From Mya arenaria (taxonomy: Eukaryota > Mollusca > Bivalvia > Myida > Myidae), in assembly GCF_026914265.1 (NCBI RefSeq), contig NC_069127.1:25186637-25250636 (forward strand): a stretch of 64,000 nt of DNA, in the 5' to 3' direction. Made by a program: the position numbers and the translations under genes. Numbering within the stretch: the first letter of the stretch is position 1; every line of letters starts with the position of its first letter. Below the pieces are notes generated by a model. That model worked only from the letters and a program-made list of their open reading frames with translations, had not been told where the DNA came from and ran no database searches. Of this stretch, positions 24,558-35,890 are shown in pieces.

Positions 24558-25172
24558 TCACAGATCCCCACGTCCTCCCCTTCCTCCCCCGCCACCAAAC
24601 ATTCCCGGTGCGCCGTCTCCACCTGGTGCCCCGTGGATGCCTCCGCCACCCCCAGCTCCGCCCAAGGAATGTCCACGTGATCCGCCCGAAAACCCTCCCC
24701 TTTCTTCATCACTCCTGCTCCATGTACCACGGTTATTGTGACGTTGGTTAGTTTCACGATTCTCTCTTTGATTCCACATTCCACCAATTTCTATTTCGTC
24801 ATTATGATGATTATCCGAATTTCCTCCCATAAAACTGCCTCCTCCACCACCACCACCGCCTCCCCCGCCACTTCCACCACCACCACCACCCCCACCTCCT
24901 CCAAAGAACCCACTTTGTCCAGGCTTGCCCGCCTGACCATCTCGACCTCCACGTCCCCCGGCACCTCCACCCCACAACGTTCCAAATATTGACCCTCCGT
25001 CGCCACCCCGCCCGCCGTTTCCCCCTCCATGTCCTCCACCTCCACCCCCACCGCCGTAAAATCCCGGCTGCCCATCTCCACCATGGATCCGCCGATCATT
25101 GAATCCGCCGTCATGTGATCGGTGAGCTGCAAACTCGCCACTATCTCCGCCTCTACCACCGTAGTTGCCCAT
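24558..25172 (-). CDS. Large MGN glycine-rich protein (block B only)
   Basis: 204 aa in one coding exon; the acceptor CGTTTCAG lies 2 nt before the ATG. It starts MGNYGGRGGDSG. Three Gly-rich blocks (about residues 40-75, 85-115 and 160-204) alternate with two polar segments: EFAAHRSHDGGFNDRR near residue 14, and a long Asn/Arg/Glu-rich stretch from about 120 to 155 (NHHNDEIEIGGMWNQRE...). Gly-X-Y-like motifs (GGDGQPGFYGG, GAPGGDGAPGMF) recall the tails of genes A-C. No signal peptide is visible. It has no counterpart in block A. It could be an ancestral long form of the small MGN genes or a fusion; which is unknown. Confidence 0.75.
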   Translation of the reverse strand: MGNYGGRGGDSGEFAAHRSHDGGFNDRRIHGGDGQPGFYGGGGGGGGHGGGNGGRGGDGGSIFGTLWGGGAGGRGGRDGQAGKPGQSGFFGGGGGGGGGGSGGGGGGGGGGGSFMGGNSDNHHNDEIEIGGMWNQRENRETNQRHNNRGTWSRSDEERGGFSGGSRGHSLGGAGGGGGIHGAPGGDGAPGMFGGGGGRGGRGDL

Positions 25173-26029
25173 CACTGAAACGCAAGAGTATTAATTTACA
25201 TTTTCATAACAGGCTTCCAGAATTCATGAATACAGCTTAACACTTTTATATAAAATTGTTTAAGGTTCGTCTTTATTACAAAAGTTGGATGAATATGTCA
25301 ATGAATTCTTTTCAAAAAAAATATTTTAATTTATATTTGAGATGCGCGCTTTTTCCTGGTAAAGCTGGTAATCATTTTTTTTTTGAATAAATGGCTTTTT
25401 TATTAAATGATACTTTATCAAGAATTTATTGAAATTACATTTGCATACTTAGGAAGTATGAATATTTGTTGTGCTAAAATAGTTCAGGCTTTGCTGATAA
25501 TTTTACATAAAAATGACTTATTTTTACTTTCGATGTCCACATTTGCAAAAATATTATTTATAGGATACAGCCGTAAAAAATCAAGCATTCAGGCACATTA
25601 AATTCATTCTTATTTTTGTAGCATTTCTGCGTTGGAATGCAATTATTATTTTTTTTATAAAAGTTAAGTTCTATTCCTTATGTTTTAAGTTCTATTAATG
25701 TCCTTCCTAAAGTCTGCTTAGCTCTCAAAGACATCTAAATAAATATTGTTTGATATTTAAATCATGATTATTAATACATCTAAATAAGACGTAAAACATG
25801 GCTTTTTGAATTGAGACAATTCCGTTATCGACCATGCCCTTCTCTCATTTACTGCTATTTGAAGGACCTAACCGCAAAATGAATTTGCTAAACGACATTT
25901 AATTATTCTTGTAAATCGCGTTAGTTGTATTTAGTGTTCGTTATGTATTTATATTAGGCTTATAGTATGTTTCTGTAGCTTTTTGCATATATATTATGAT
26001 TGTTGGCAATTATTGTTTCATTGTGTTCC

Positions 26030-26360
26030 CGTTGGTAGTCAGTTTGGCCTTATGTGACCTTGTTGATAGTCATTGAGGCATTATTTGTTTTTGTTGAAAA
26101 TCAGATTTGCCTTATGTGACATGCTTGGTTGTCGTTTACGCCTTGTGTGTTCCAGTTGGTAATTCTTGTGTGTTCCGGTTGGTTCTTCTTGTGTGTTCCG
26201 GTTGGTATTCTTCTGCCTTTCGGTTGGTTCTTTTTGTGTGTTCCGGTTGGTAATTCTTGTGATTTCCGGTTGGTAGTCAGTTTGGCCTTACCCGTTTTTG
26301 TTGTTAGAAAGTTTGGTCGAATGTGTTTTGGTTGTAAATCAGTTAGGCCTTAGGTCGCCA
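26030..26360 (+). repeat. Short degenerate minisatellite (counterpart of the 31-bp array)
   Basis: Copies of a TTCCGGTTGGT/GTCAGTTTGGCCTTA motif match the decayed end of the 7.7-9.0 kb array in block A. No coding value. Confidence 0.55.
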
Positions 26361-26684
26361 GGCAATTCACACAATTATGTATTTGATACCTAAACGAATG
26401 ATATAGGGTCACCATGCATCGAATATTCACATTATTGCATAGTGGATACTTTAAAGAATGAAATGAGGTCGCACGGCATCAAAAACATATTCTTGTCCAT
26501 CGGATACTAAGGAGGGAATAACAAACCGCATATGTGTTTATGTTTTATTCATATTTTGCCCATTCCCTTTTCCCACTGACACATTTTATTGTCCAACAAT
26601 TTTTGCGATCAAACTAAAACACATTATTTAACATAGAAAAATACAGAACAATGATTTTATATTATGACAAAGTAAAATGGCACG

Positions 26685-28520
26685 TTAGAAAGCGTCCCAA
26701 GTCCTGCTCATGAGGATATCATTCTGCAGAAACTGGAAGTCAATAGAATTGTCGATGTTTCTGGTGTTCATAACCCCGACAGGAATGCCGTAAGAGCGGC
26801 CTCCGGAACCCCAGATTTTGCTGCCACCGCCGCCGGAACCCCCACCGCCACCGAAACCTCCACCTCCGCCACCGCCACCACCGCCGCCATCAGTACCACC
26901 CTGGCCACCTCCTCCACCTGAGTTACCCATCTGCTTTGGCCTGAGAAAAAAATATTTTAGATATAGTCTTATTTAGTGTAGTTTTAGCAACAAATAACGA
27001 AGGCAATGAAAACAGATTGAGAGAGAGAGAGAGAGATACAAGACAGCAAAAGAAGGGGAAAGCAGATGGGTAATCGTCAGGTCGAGTTACTGATTTTGAT
27101 CAATAATTAACCAGGTAGAAGGGTTGTTAGATTGCTAAGTAAACAGTTTGTTGGAGTGTGTGGTTATTCCCCTTTGACATTTATTTTGTTTGGATCCTTT
27201 ATGCGTATTAAATTTGTTTGTTTCCACCAATCCGATCGACCTTATTTTTTCCCTCCCGAAACTACATTTTTTTTGCCGTAATGTGAATTATGTTTTCGTA
27301 ATTTCATAAAAAATGGGTTAATATTTATTAAACATGTTAAAATTTGACCATTTTATATCTAAAATTTTCTACAATAGTGATAGATACTGATATAGGTCGG
27401 TTCGGTATAGAATCCCAGTTCTCAAAAAATAGAAATAGAACTAAATGTTATGCCTACCTACCTACCTACCCATTTTTTTCTGGAGATGTTAGTGAAAAGA
27501 AAGAACTTTTTGCCTTAGTCATATACTTAAAGAATGACAAATACGACTTTAAAAATAATATGATTATTATCAAACATTGTCTATTTTCTCTTCCGAGGTA
27601 AGTAAGTTAAATACAGGTAAAACTATCAGTTTCACTTCGTCCTTAGGGTTAATACATTGTTTAGAATACCGCTTAGTAACCATGGAATACTCGTAATCTG
27701 TACAATGATGTTTTCTCTGAGCCAAAACCTAATTCATCGTCAGTAACGAAGGTATTTAATTTCGTTACTTTTCATAAATACCGTGAGACAATTGACCGAC
27801 AAAATTTCGTTTTATTAAATATGCATGAGGGGGTATCCTACGATGAGCATAATTAGGTTTGAAACACAAATATCGCTATGCAGTTAAATCATTGATGTGA
27901 CAGTAGCGGTTTAAAAGGTACGAGCGTTACCGGTTTATTGGTCACATTTCATTTTATACTCGAGGTTTCAAAATGATTATGAGAAATTTCGAAAAGCAAT
28001 TTGCGCAAAGTAATAATTTAGTTATTGAAATAAAATGTTTGTACAGAACATGTTGACTGTTATTTACATTTACATGTATTTATGTTCCTGCTCATCAGTA
28101 CTAAAACATTATTGTCAAACTCAGAATTAATTATTAATTGTTGCACTGTAGCTCATAATGAGTATATGTATATAAACTCATGAGTTTGTAAAACAAAAAC
28201 ATCAAATAACCTCATTGAAAACAATCTTCAAAAACAAACAAGTACTTACCGAAAGTGACGTCGTCGACGTTTAATCTGGAGGAGCTCCAAGTATTAAAGT
28301 TTGCCAATAAGTCTGCTCCTACTGAAATATTCAAATGAAAAACACTTAACGAATGACTGATAGTAAATATTCAAAAATACAAAATCAAGTCCGCTACAAT
28401 TAAAACACTGTTAATGTATACGCGATGAAGAAAGTTTAACAAACCGCTGCATCTAAAAAGAGAAAACAAACAAACTGCGAATACCTTGATTTGCTAAAGA
28501 CTATCGCGCCCTTGAGATAA
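26685..28520 (-). CDS. MGN glycine-rich protein, KIWGS subtype (block B)
   Basis: Coding sequence 26685-26930, 81 aa; exon 3 begins at 26940 after TTCTCAG. Exon 2 is 28250-28321 (72 bp, non-coding, same length as in block A) and exon 1 ends at 28485 before GTATTC. The protein starts MGNSGGGGGQGGTDGG, has a Gly core, then KIWGSGGRSYGIPVGVMN and FQFLQNDILMSRTWDAF. It differs from the block A copy at 9 of 81 residues. The leader exons lack a usable ATG, so translation starts at MGN. No signal peptide. It faces the plus-strand MGN gene at 29662. Unknown function. Confidence 0.82.
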
Positions 28521-28545
28521 TGATATGGGAGCAGACGAACACTTG

Positions 28546-28553
28546 CTTTTATA
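28546..28553 (-). promoter_or_regulatory. TATA box of the 26.7-kb MGN gene
   Basis: TATAAAAG within ACGATATAAAAGCA on the minus strand, at the same distance from exon 1 as in block A. Confidence 0.65.
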
Positions 28554-29335
28554 TCGTAAGAATGGAAATCCAACGATGAGTTGTCGAAAATTTAGGTTCT
28601 TTTTCAAGAAATACGGGTTTTCAGCTATTAAAAGAAACTCATCACCAGATCATACGTGGAATCTTTATAATTTTCAAAAAACCAAGACGTTGGGATTCCC
28701 AGTATGATGAGTTCAATGATTGTTTATGCAGTATAAAGTACAACATCAAGTGAGCGACTGCAATAGAGCGTCTGTGCACAGCGAACTTAAGGTAGGCCGA
28801 TAAATTGTATTATTTACGATATAGGTTATGCTTAAGATTTTGTACGATATAAATTATAATAAATATTCAGGACGATATAAATTATGCTTTATAATATGAA
28901 CGATAATTTTCGAGCTGCCTGATAGTTGAAATTATGCTTGAGATACAGGAATTATCTTTATTTTTCGCATATGCGAATTTTAAAGTAACTAAGTTTGGTC
29001 AAATTAGTTCATTCAAGTTGTATGATAAATGTTCATCTGGGTCATGTACATGTTTTTTGTTATTTGTTTATATGTTTACCATCATAAAGTTGTTGTTTCG
29101 TTTTCAGAATTAAAGCTGAGGTAACAACGTCTTTGTTGATACTTCTTTCCTATCTAAAATACAAGGTAAGAAATATATTTATTATTGTTGTTTTTTTAGT
29201 CAATAATGCTGCTTTTTTCGATTGTTATAACAAACTCACAAGATGCCGTGTTTTATCGATGCATTTTGAGAGATATACATTATAATGAAAGGTTTTCACT
29301 GATAAATTGAGGTGTTATATGTAATAATATATATG

Positions 29336-29425
<90 letters not shown>
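29336..29425. repeat. (TA)n microsatellite
   Basis: About 45 uninterrupted TA units in the upstream region of the gene at 29662. The block A remnant region lacks it. Confidence 0.95.
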
Positions 29426-29428
<3 letters not shown>

Positions 29429-29661
29429 TTATGGTATATTGTTGGAAATTTTAAACGATTTATGATAACAAGATAAAACGCAGCTTATAACAAACATCTC
29501 ATAGCCGGCACTTCATAAAAAGTTTCCGTTCGTACGACATCACATGGAAAGGCAAGAGTTTTTACGCGAACCATTAGTATCCGACATGATTAAAATGTAT
29601 CGTTGTATCGTGATTTAAAAACTGCTCAAACTGTTGTTTTTTCTTGTATGCTAGTATCGTG

Positions 29662-29910
29662 ATGGGTAACTCCGGTGGAACAGGCGGCGGCGGTGGCGTC
29701 AATGGCGGGGGCGGTGGTGGAGGAGGTGGCGGTGGATTTGGAGGAGGCGGTGGCGCCGGCGGTGCCGGAAAAGGCAAGATATGGGAAAGCTACCATTTAA
29801 GATGCAGCGTTCAAGGAGAGCCGTTTGTGGTTTTGATGGAGGAGGAGGTGGTGTTTCGAGACGGCCTTAACATGTGTTCTGAAACGGGTGGCGGTGCTGT
29901 GTGCCGTTGA
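29662..29910 (+). CDS. MGN glycine-rich protein, FVVL/Cys subtype (block B)
   Basis: 82 aa. The acceptor TATGCTAG ends at 29654 and the ATG is 7 nt into the exon; an in-frame Met at 29644 is in the intron. It starts MGNSGGTGGGGGVNGGG, has a Gly core to about residue 36, then KGKIWESYHLRCSVQGEP, an acidic hydrophobic strand (FVVLMEEEVVFR) and a Cys-containing end (MCSETGGGAVCR). Three cysteines suggest possible disulphide or metal bonding. The frameshifted gene at 20312-20550 shares this C-terminus; the block A copy at 12305 is ruined. No signal peptide. Function unknown. Confidence 0.75.
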   Translation: MGNSGGTGGGGGVNGGGGGGGGGGGFGGGGGAGGAGKGKIWESYHLRCSVQGEPFVVLMEEEVVFRDGLNMCSETGGGAVCR

Positions 29911-29988
29911 TTTGTGGACTGTATTGAACTTGTATTTACTGATATTTATGTTGTAACGCTATTTTTATATTTACAATCATGCTCTGTT

Positions 29989-30365
29989 TTAAAGATGTAT
30001 TCTTACTCCTCACAAAACATATTTACCACAATGAATACAAATGTTTCAATATACCAAAAAGGTGGAATAAAAGTCGAAAACAATGGTTCTTATGAAGGAT
30101 GCTGAGTTTAATTTGAAAAAAGGTGCAGAAAACATTTTATTTCTACGTTATAAGACGATAGTAGATCACAGTAAATCTTTTAGCACTCACCAATCATAAA
30201 ATATATTTGCGTTTCCAGCTATTAAGTACACGGTTACAATCTTGTTATCAGTACTTAAAAAGTTCCATAAATGCATTATTTGGTAAGAAGTTTAAGGTTT
30301 ATCACTTAAAATTTATGTGTTATACATGTGTGTTTGTATTGATTTTGAATAAGAATGTCATTTTC
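29989..30365. mobile_element. TTAA-type MITE, copy 2
   Basis: Same body as the copy at 5284, starting TTAAAGATGTATTCTTACTC about 80 bp after the stop codon of the MGN gene at 29662. It probably lies in the 3' UTR or just beyond. Confidence 0.6.
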
Positions 30366-30369
30366 AGCT

Positions 30370-31375
30370 CCATCACTAATTTATCAATGTATTCAGTTAT
30401 ATAACCTATGTTTCAATAGTTGTAAATAAATTGAAAATCTACAGTGATTGTCTTTCTTGTGTTTATAAACTGTCATTATTATACAGATCTTAAAATATAC
30501 GTGTACTCGAATGATTGCGTCTATCTTGACCGTCAATAACCTTGACTTTGATGTTATATATGAGGTCCTCTTCAATGGTTTCCCATGCAGGTATTCCATT
30601 GTAGCGAATAACTAACTAGTCAACAAGAGTAGTTTAAGCCTTGCAATCGGTGATATACATGGTTGCTAGGTATTGATTTTCCTGATGACTTTGACTTTAA
30701 ACTAAAGATTCGATTTAATTGTAATTTCAAAGGAAGGATCCGTATGGAAGGCAATTCAATCATTGTCATCGTGATTTGTATATGCCGTAATTGGTCAAAC
30801 TATTTAAACGATCGAAGGGAATTTTTTGACTCTTCAACTTAATATCAAAATCAATTACACGTAAATTGAAAAGCGGAGAAATATGTCAGAACCAGAAGTA
30901 TAAGCCTTCAATGTATTACCCATTGGTCCAATTGTTCAGAACTTGAACAATGATATTTACAACGTTGTTAAATTTAATAAAGATCTAAAGAATCGGTCTA
31001 ATCTCTGACAAGCCTCTTTAAATTTGAAATGACGGCGAATCATAATATTTATTATATTCGATATAATCATAAATAAACACTAAAAAACGAACGAATTTTA
31101 TATGTTTTGTGATTATATATATAGGATCCGCCACGGGTTGTCATATATTATGCAACGTGTTGCAAGCATGCGAAGAGATATTGAACACATGCGTAGTACA
31201 GAAACATACGTGATGGATAATCGTGGTGGTTATATAAGTCAGGCAACAAGATATTGCTTGACAAATCTCAATCAAATATTTCAAATTCTATATTACTTAC
31301 TAAGATGTCGTTTAATTTCTTAAAATATTCGAACATCCAAGAAACTATCACAGAAGATAACGATTTTAATGTTTG
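30370..31375. other. Right edge of block B, no gene
   Basis: Similarity to block A ends near 30.8 kb. The remaining frames are short and unrecognised. Confidence 0.35.
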
Positions 31376-31377
31376 TG

Positions 31378-31560
31378 AGCAGGGGCGGTGCCGTATTTGA
31401 CGTTGGAGGGGCATAACTTAAGGGCGTTACCTTTTGACTTGCGCCCCTTCATCAGAACCAAAATTAATTTGGTTTAAATGTTGGCATGGGGTGGGAGGGG
31501 GGGGGGGGTGCGGATACACCAATTTCTAGTGCATAACTCCTGATATAGAATGCTTACATG
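31378..31560 (+). mobile_element. Fragment of a hAT-like CAGGGGCG element
   Basis: AGGGGCGGTGCCGTATTTGA and TTTTGACTTGCG with a following AACCAAAATTAATTTGG match the more complete copy at 40764-41041. Non-coding and truncated. Confidence 0.5.
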
Positions 31561-31899
31561 TGTTGATCCATGTATGTTGAATGACTCCAACATATTCAAC
31601 AACGGTTTTGACACCGCGTCAAAAAATGTGTGATTCTATAACATTAAGTATCCTCAAAATTTGTAATATTTTCTATGAGACTTTAAGGAACACCCGACAA
31701 ATACGTTCACATTGCTTGTACCCATTTTTCTGAATACTTCTGTCGTGACTGACTCGGGGTTTTCCCCAGAGATTTGGTGACTTACTAAAATACGGTTTAA
31801 AAGGTCACTGGGTTTTATCTTTTTCGATGAATGAGTTCAGAGCGCTAGTGAACCTTGAGACCGTCATTAGTCATGCTCGCTAGATATGAAAGCTTTCAA

Positions 31900-33295
31900 A
31901 TGACACAATATAGACTGATGCAAAAAATAATAATTTTAAATTAACGCATTATTATGGTTTTTATGTACTTTTTTTTTTAAATAAACTCAATTTACTTAAA
32001 TGGTAAAAAATAAACATTAAGGTATAGATAAAATGATATTAGCGACATTTTGACACTTTTGTAATTTGTAACCACGAAGCTATTAATATAAAAAAATTAT
32101 AAACTTTTTCGAAAGGTTAATATCTTTTTATCTGTTTCTTAATCATACGCAGCTTTATTTTGTTTATAATTATCATTTAAGTTAAACAAGTAAATGATGA
32201 AAATGCATTAAAATTATAAAAAGGTTTAGCATCCGAAAGTATGCGCTTTTAATGGTACCAAATAGTTAAACAATGAATTTCAGAACTATTGATTTAAAAT
32301 AAAGTTTGAAAACAATACTTTTTTTCAAGATACTTTATAAATACCATATTGCCATGCACCAATAGCAACCATTGTGTTCGATATATGATACGGGTGTTTA
32401 CATTATACAAATAAACTCGTTAGAACATTAAGTATTCGTTTTGAGAGGTAGTACGTACATTAAAATTAACTTTAATGTTAATATCGAATCATATTGTTCA
32501 TGAATGTTTTGCTGTTCTCTTAATTTGTAATTGCTTCGATAGATAAGTAAACAGTTCATATATCTGATCCTGGGGTGGCATGTTTCTAGAATACGCAAAT
32601 GACAAGCGAGCGAAAACACATGCGCATTTCCCTAGCTTTAGTTGACACGGGATGTTTGACTTTAATTTGCTTACAGAACGCTTGTTCGTGTGAATTGGGT
32701 CTTAATGCGCAAAAGGCACATATTTGGCCTTCTTTCAAGACGCATGTCTTGGTTTTCACGATTTCGCCGAAAATAGTAACAATAATTAGAATTCACGCCT
32801 ATTGTTTTGTTTGGAAATCCGAATGTTGTGCTTTCGTTTTAAAAAAATCGTTGGATACCTGTATTAACCTGTAATAGCTATCCACAAGATAATTACTTTT
32901 CAATTGCATTCATAATGTTTATTAACAGAAACACGTCGCTTATAGTTCAAAGTTTGAAAAAGACTATTCTATTTTCTGCCTCTACACGTGTGAAATATCT
33001 TAGATTGGCTTGTATCTGTATCTTAATGATACAAAATTTCAAATTGACGGAATCTTGTAGAACGATGCAACGCTGAAATGTTGGCCAAGGATTTCTTCAT
33101 TAAAATACAAACAAATCTTAAGTATTTCAGGCGTGTAGAAGCAGAAAAGAGCATAATCATTTATAGGCTTAGAAGTGTTGTTATATCTTTTTTGTCAAAA
33201 ACGTTATTTAGAAATTTACGTCACTTTTGTTTGTTCACATCGGATCTGACCCGTCGTGAATCATGTGGGAACCCCTTTGAAGTCACTTGAATCTT
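31900..33295. repeat. Local duplication, copy 1
   Basis: Colinear with 35890-37590 (shared TCGTTAGAACATTAAG, TTGTGCTTTCGTTTTAA and CTGTATTAACCTGTAATAG). Copy 2 contains the TTAA-type MITE at 36414-36776 that is absent here. The end (33120-33295) has a third relative at 47590-47765. No gene is recognised in either copy. Confidence 0.7.
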
Positions 33296-33300
33296 GATCT

Positions 33301-35507
33301 CCCAACAAACACATGACGTTGGATCAACGTCGGATATAATTTGGATTTAGGTTGCGACGTCGGCGACTCAAATACAACGTTTTCTTTCATGCTTTTCGAT
33401 AAAATATGGGGTTTTATCAATAAAATAACAACAGTGAACATATTAATTTGATGTTTATTTCAGTGTAAGATCGTAATTTATTTCACGAGTGTCATAGAAA
33501 AACTCTATTTTCACGTGTGTTTTTCAATTTGATATTTTCACTGCAAAATAAGGAGTAAAAATACCAACTTTCAGAAATACTTTTAAAATCCTTTGTAGTA
33601 ACTTCCCCTTGATCAAAACCGAACACTTCACGTTGAACCAGAAAATGTTGGCAAAAAATGTTTAAAATTTAAAGAAATGTTTTAGAAATCTAAATAAATT
33701 TATCTTTGGTTATCATAATTTCGACGTTGATACATAGAGGATATTTTTTTATTTCAGTGTAAGATCGTATTTTATTTCACGAGTGTCATAGAAAAACTAT
33801 ATTTTCACGTGTGTTTTTCTTTGACACTCGTGAAATAAAATACGATCTTACACTGAAATAAAAAAAAATATCCTCTATGTATCAACGTCGAAATTATGAT
33901 GTCAGTCAGACGTCGCAATTAGACATCGAACCGACTTTGTGATTTGGTTATTGTTTCTAATAAGTTGTATTTTTATCAAGTTAATACATGATAAACACAT
34001 GATGTACACAGAACTTACTCGAAAAATCGTGATACTGCTGCAAATAAATACTAAAACTCGATCATTTTATTTTTCAAGTTGCTTCCCCTGCCTAAGCCCT
34101 TGGCTTCTGTATTTGGAATTTCCACATGGTGTCGCATGTATATACACTTTTTTCTTTCTTTTGATTTTTAGCTCTACTGGCCAAAGCCCAAGAGCTTATG
34201 CGATGGTAATGTGTACGTCGTATGTGCGTCCGTGCGTGCATCTGTAAACAGTTGCTTGTGAACACGATACAGTCGTTAGTTTTGGACGATGGAACTTGTA
34301 CGGTATTAAGATATCCATCAGAGCTTGGTTCCTTTCGAAAACCAGCCAGACCCGCCCATGCATGCCTAGATAATGGGCCTTCAAACTTCAAAAAATGCTA
34401 TTTTTAGCTTAGTCTATTTTTAGCCAAGTCTACATGAGCGAATTCTATTTTTAGCCAAATTAACATGTTAAGTCAAGTCTAGAATTAAAGGGAGATAACT
34501 TGCTTTTTGGTTCTGCATTTGGATTACACTCCCTTGTTCTTGTTGAAAGGGCAAAGGCCATTTTTAGCTCTATTGGCCGGATGTCTGTCGTTTGCGCATC
34601 CATCTAAACACAATTGGGGGTCATTACTGGCCACGCTCCAGGGTTCACAGGTTTGGTTAACTTAAATTGGGAAATGTTTAAAAATCTTTTTGTGTGTACC
34701 CGCATCCATGGTAATAACGATTATGTTATTATTAAAGTGAGTACCAGGTAGAGTCTTGTGCATTCACCTCTTATAAGAATAGCACTGGTGCCCACTAAAG
34801 GAAAACCAAGCAATTATTCACTGAAAATGATTTAATCCGCGATAGCTTTGATCACTGATTTTAGTCACTGAAATAAGTATAACAATTTAGTGATGAAATA
34901 AAAAAAAATAAAGCAGATATTGTACCAAAATTGGAGAAAGTTTATTATGTGGAGTTTGATATCAAAACAATATTTTCAGCAATTTCAAGTCAAGATAATC
35001 TTATTTAGCAACATTTTGTTTGTATTTTAGCAAGTGCTACTGTGAATACTGGTACTGAACATGAGGTGGATAGGGCAATTCTATCCTGTCTAAAGTACAC
35101 TCCAGACAGACAAGGAGGTGGAGGACGAACTGTTTACACAAGTTAATTAACCTACATCTTTAAACTTATAAATTGTTCATGTGTCATTTTATTTCATGTG
35201 CCCTTATCATTAAACAGTTTAAGTGTCTGTACATATTTGTTGTGAAAATAAAACTTGTACATTTTCCGAGTTGTTTGTTACATAATGAATAAAGGTAACT
35301 CCTGTAGTAATTCCTAATTACCTGTGTAGTATGCATGTTTATACAATGGATTTTGGTCGTTATCACGACGTTGGTTCCAACGTCGTAACCCCGACGTTGT
35401 TTCAACGTCGTGATTCCGACGTTGTTTCGACGTCGGAGTCTGACATCTAAAAAACTTTCATTTTCAAACGACATACATCGTCTATCCAACGTCAATTGTT
35501 TGCTGGG
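33301..35507. mobile_element. 2.2-kb non-autonomous DNA transposon with terminal inverted repeats
   Basis: The left end CCCAACAAACACATGACGTT and the inverted right end CCCAGCAAACAATTGACGTT match over about 24 bp. Both subterminal regions are packed with CAACGTCG/CGACGTTG motifs. The flanks CTTGATCT and CTTGTACT are a possible imperfect 8-bp target duplication. Inside are a direct repeat (33450-33540 and 33755-33830), a long palindrome (33714-33899) and a truncated TTTTTAGCTCTACTGG repeat (from about 34166). There is no transposase. Confidence 0.65.
33714..33899. repeat. Near-perfect palindrome with about 75-bp arms
   Basis: ATAATTTCGACGTTGATACA at the left is mirrored by TGTATCAACGTCGAAATTAT at the right, and the inner arms (CAGTGTAAGATCGTATTTTA and its complement) also pair. 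The loop is about 30 bp. It would form a strong hairpin. Confidence 0.85.
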
Positions 35508-35542
35508 CTTGTACTTAACCCTAGTGTTATTCATGGTTGCTT

Positions 35543-35890
35543 AAAATCATCCTCGGCACCCCAGCGTATCATAACCTTTACGATTTCATATAGGTTATGA
35601 TACGCTGGGGTGCTGATGATGGCTTTTAATAGACACACTATAGGTTATGATACGCTGGGGTGCTGATGATGGCTTCAAATTGACACACTATAGGTTATGA
35701 TACGCTGGGGTGCTGATGACGGCTTCAAATAGACACACTATAGGTTATGATACGCTGGGGTGCTGATGATGGCTTCAAATAGACACACTATAGGTTATGA
35801 TACGCTGGGGTGCTGATGATGGCTTTAAATAGACACACTATAGGTTATGATACGCTGGGGTGCTGATGATGGCTTCAAATAGACACACTA
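35543..35890. repeat. 50-bp tandem array headed by an inverted copy
   Basis: Six units of exactly 50 bp begin at 35591, 35641, 35691, 35741, 35791 and 35841, each starting TAGGTTATGATACGCTGGGG; they differ by only a few bases. At 35543-35572 part of the unit lies in the opposite direction (GCACCCCAGCGTATCATAAC), forming a hairpin with the first unit. Confidence 0.92.

Noticed and set aside
24738-25159. Thr/Ser-rich plus-strand and Val/Glu-rich minus-strand frames over the long MGN gene
   Set aside because: Out-of-frame readings of the glycine-rich exon; only the MGN frame has the family start and splice site.
27002-27032. GA-rich run as a splicing enhancer
   Set aside because: A short (GA)n microsatellite; nothing ties it to the nearby exon beyond proximity.
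35591-35890. 50-bp direct repeats considered as a CRISPR array
   Set aside because: The units are contiguous, without unique spacers, and the genome is eukaryotic.
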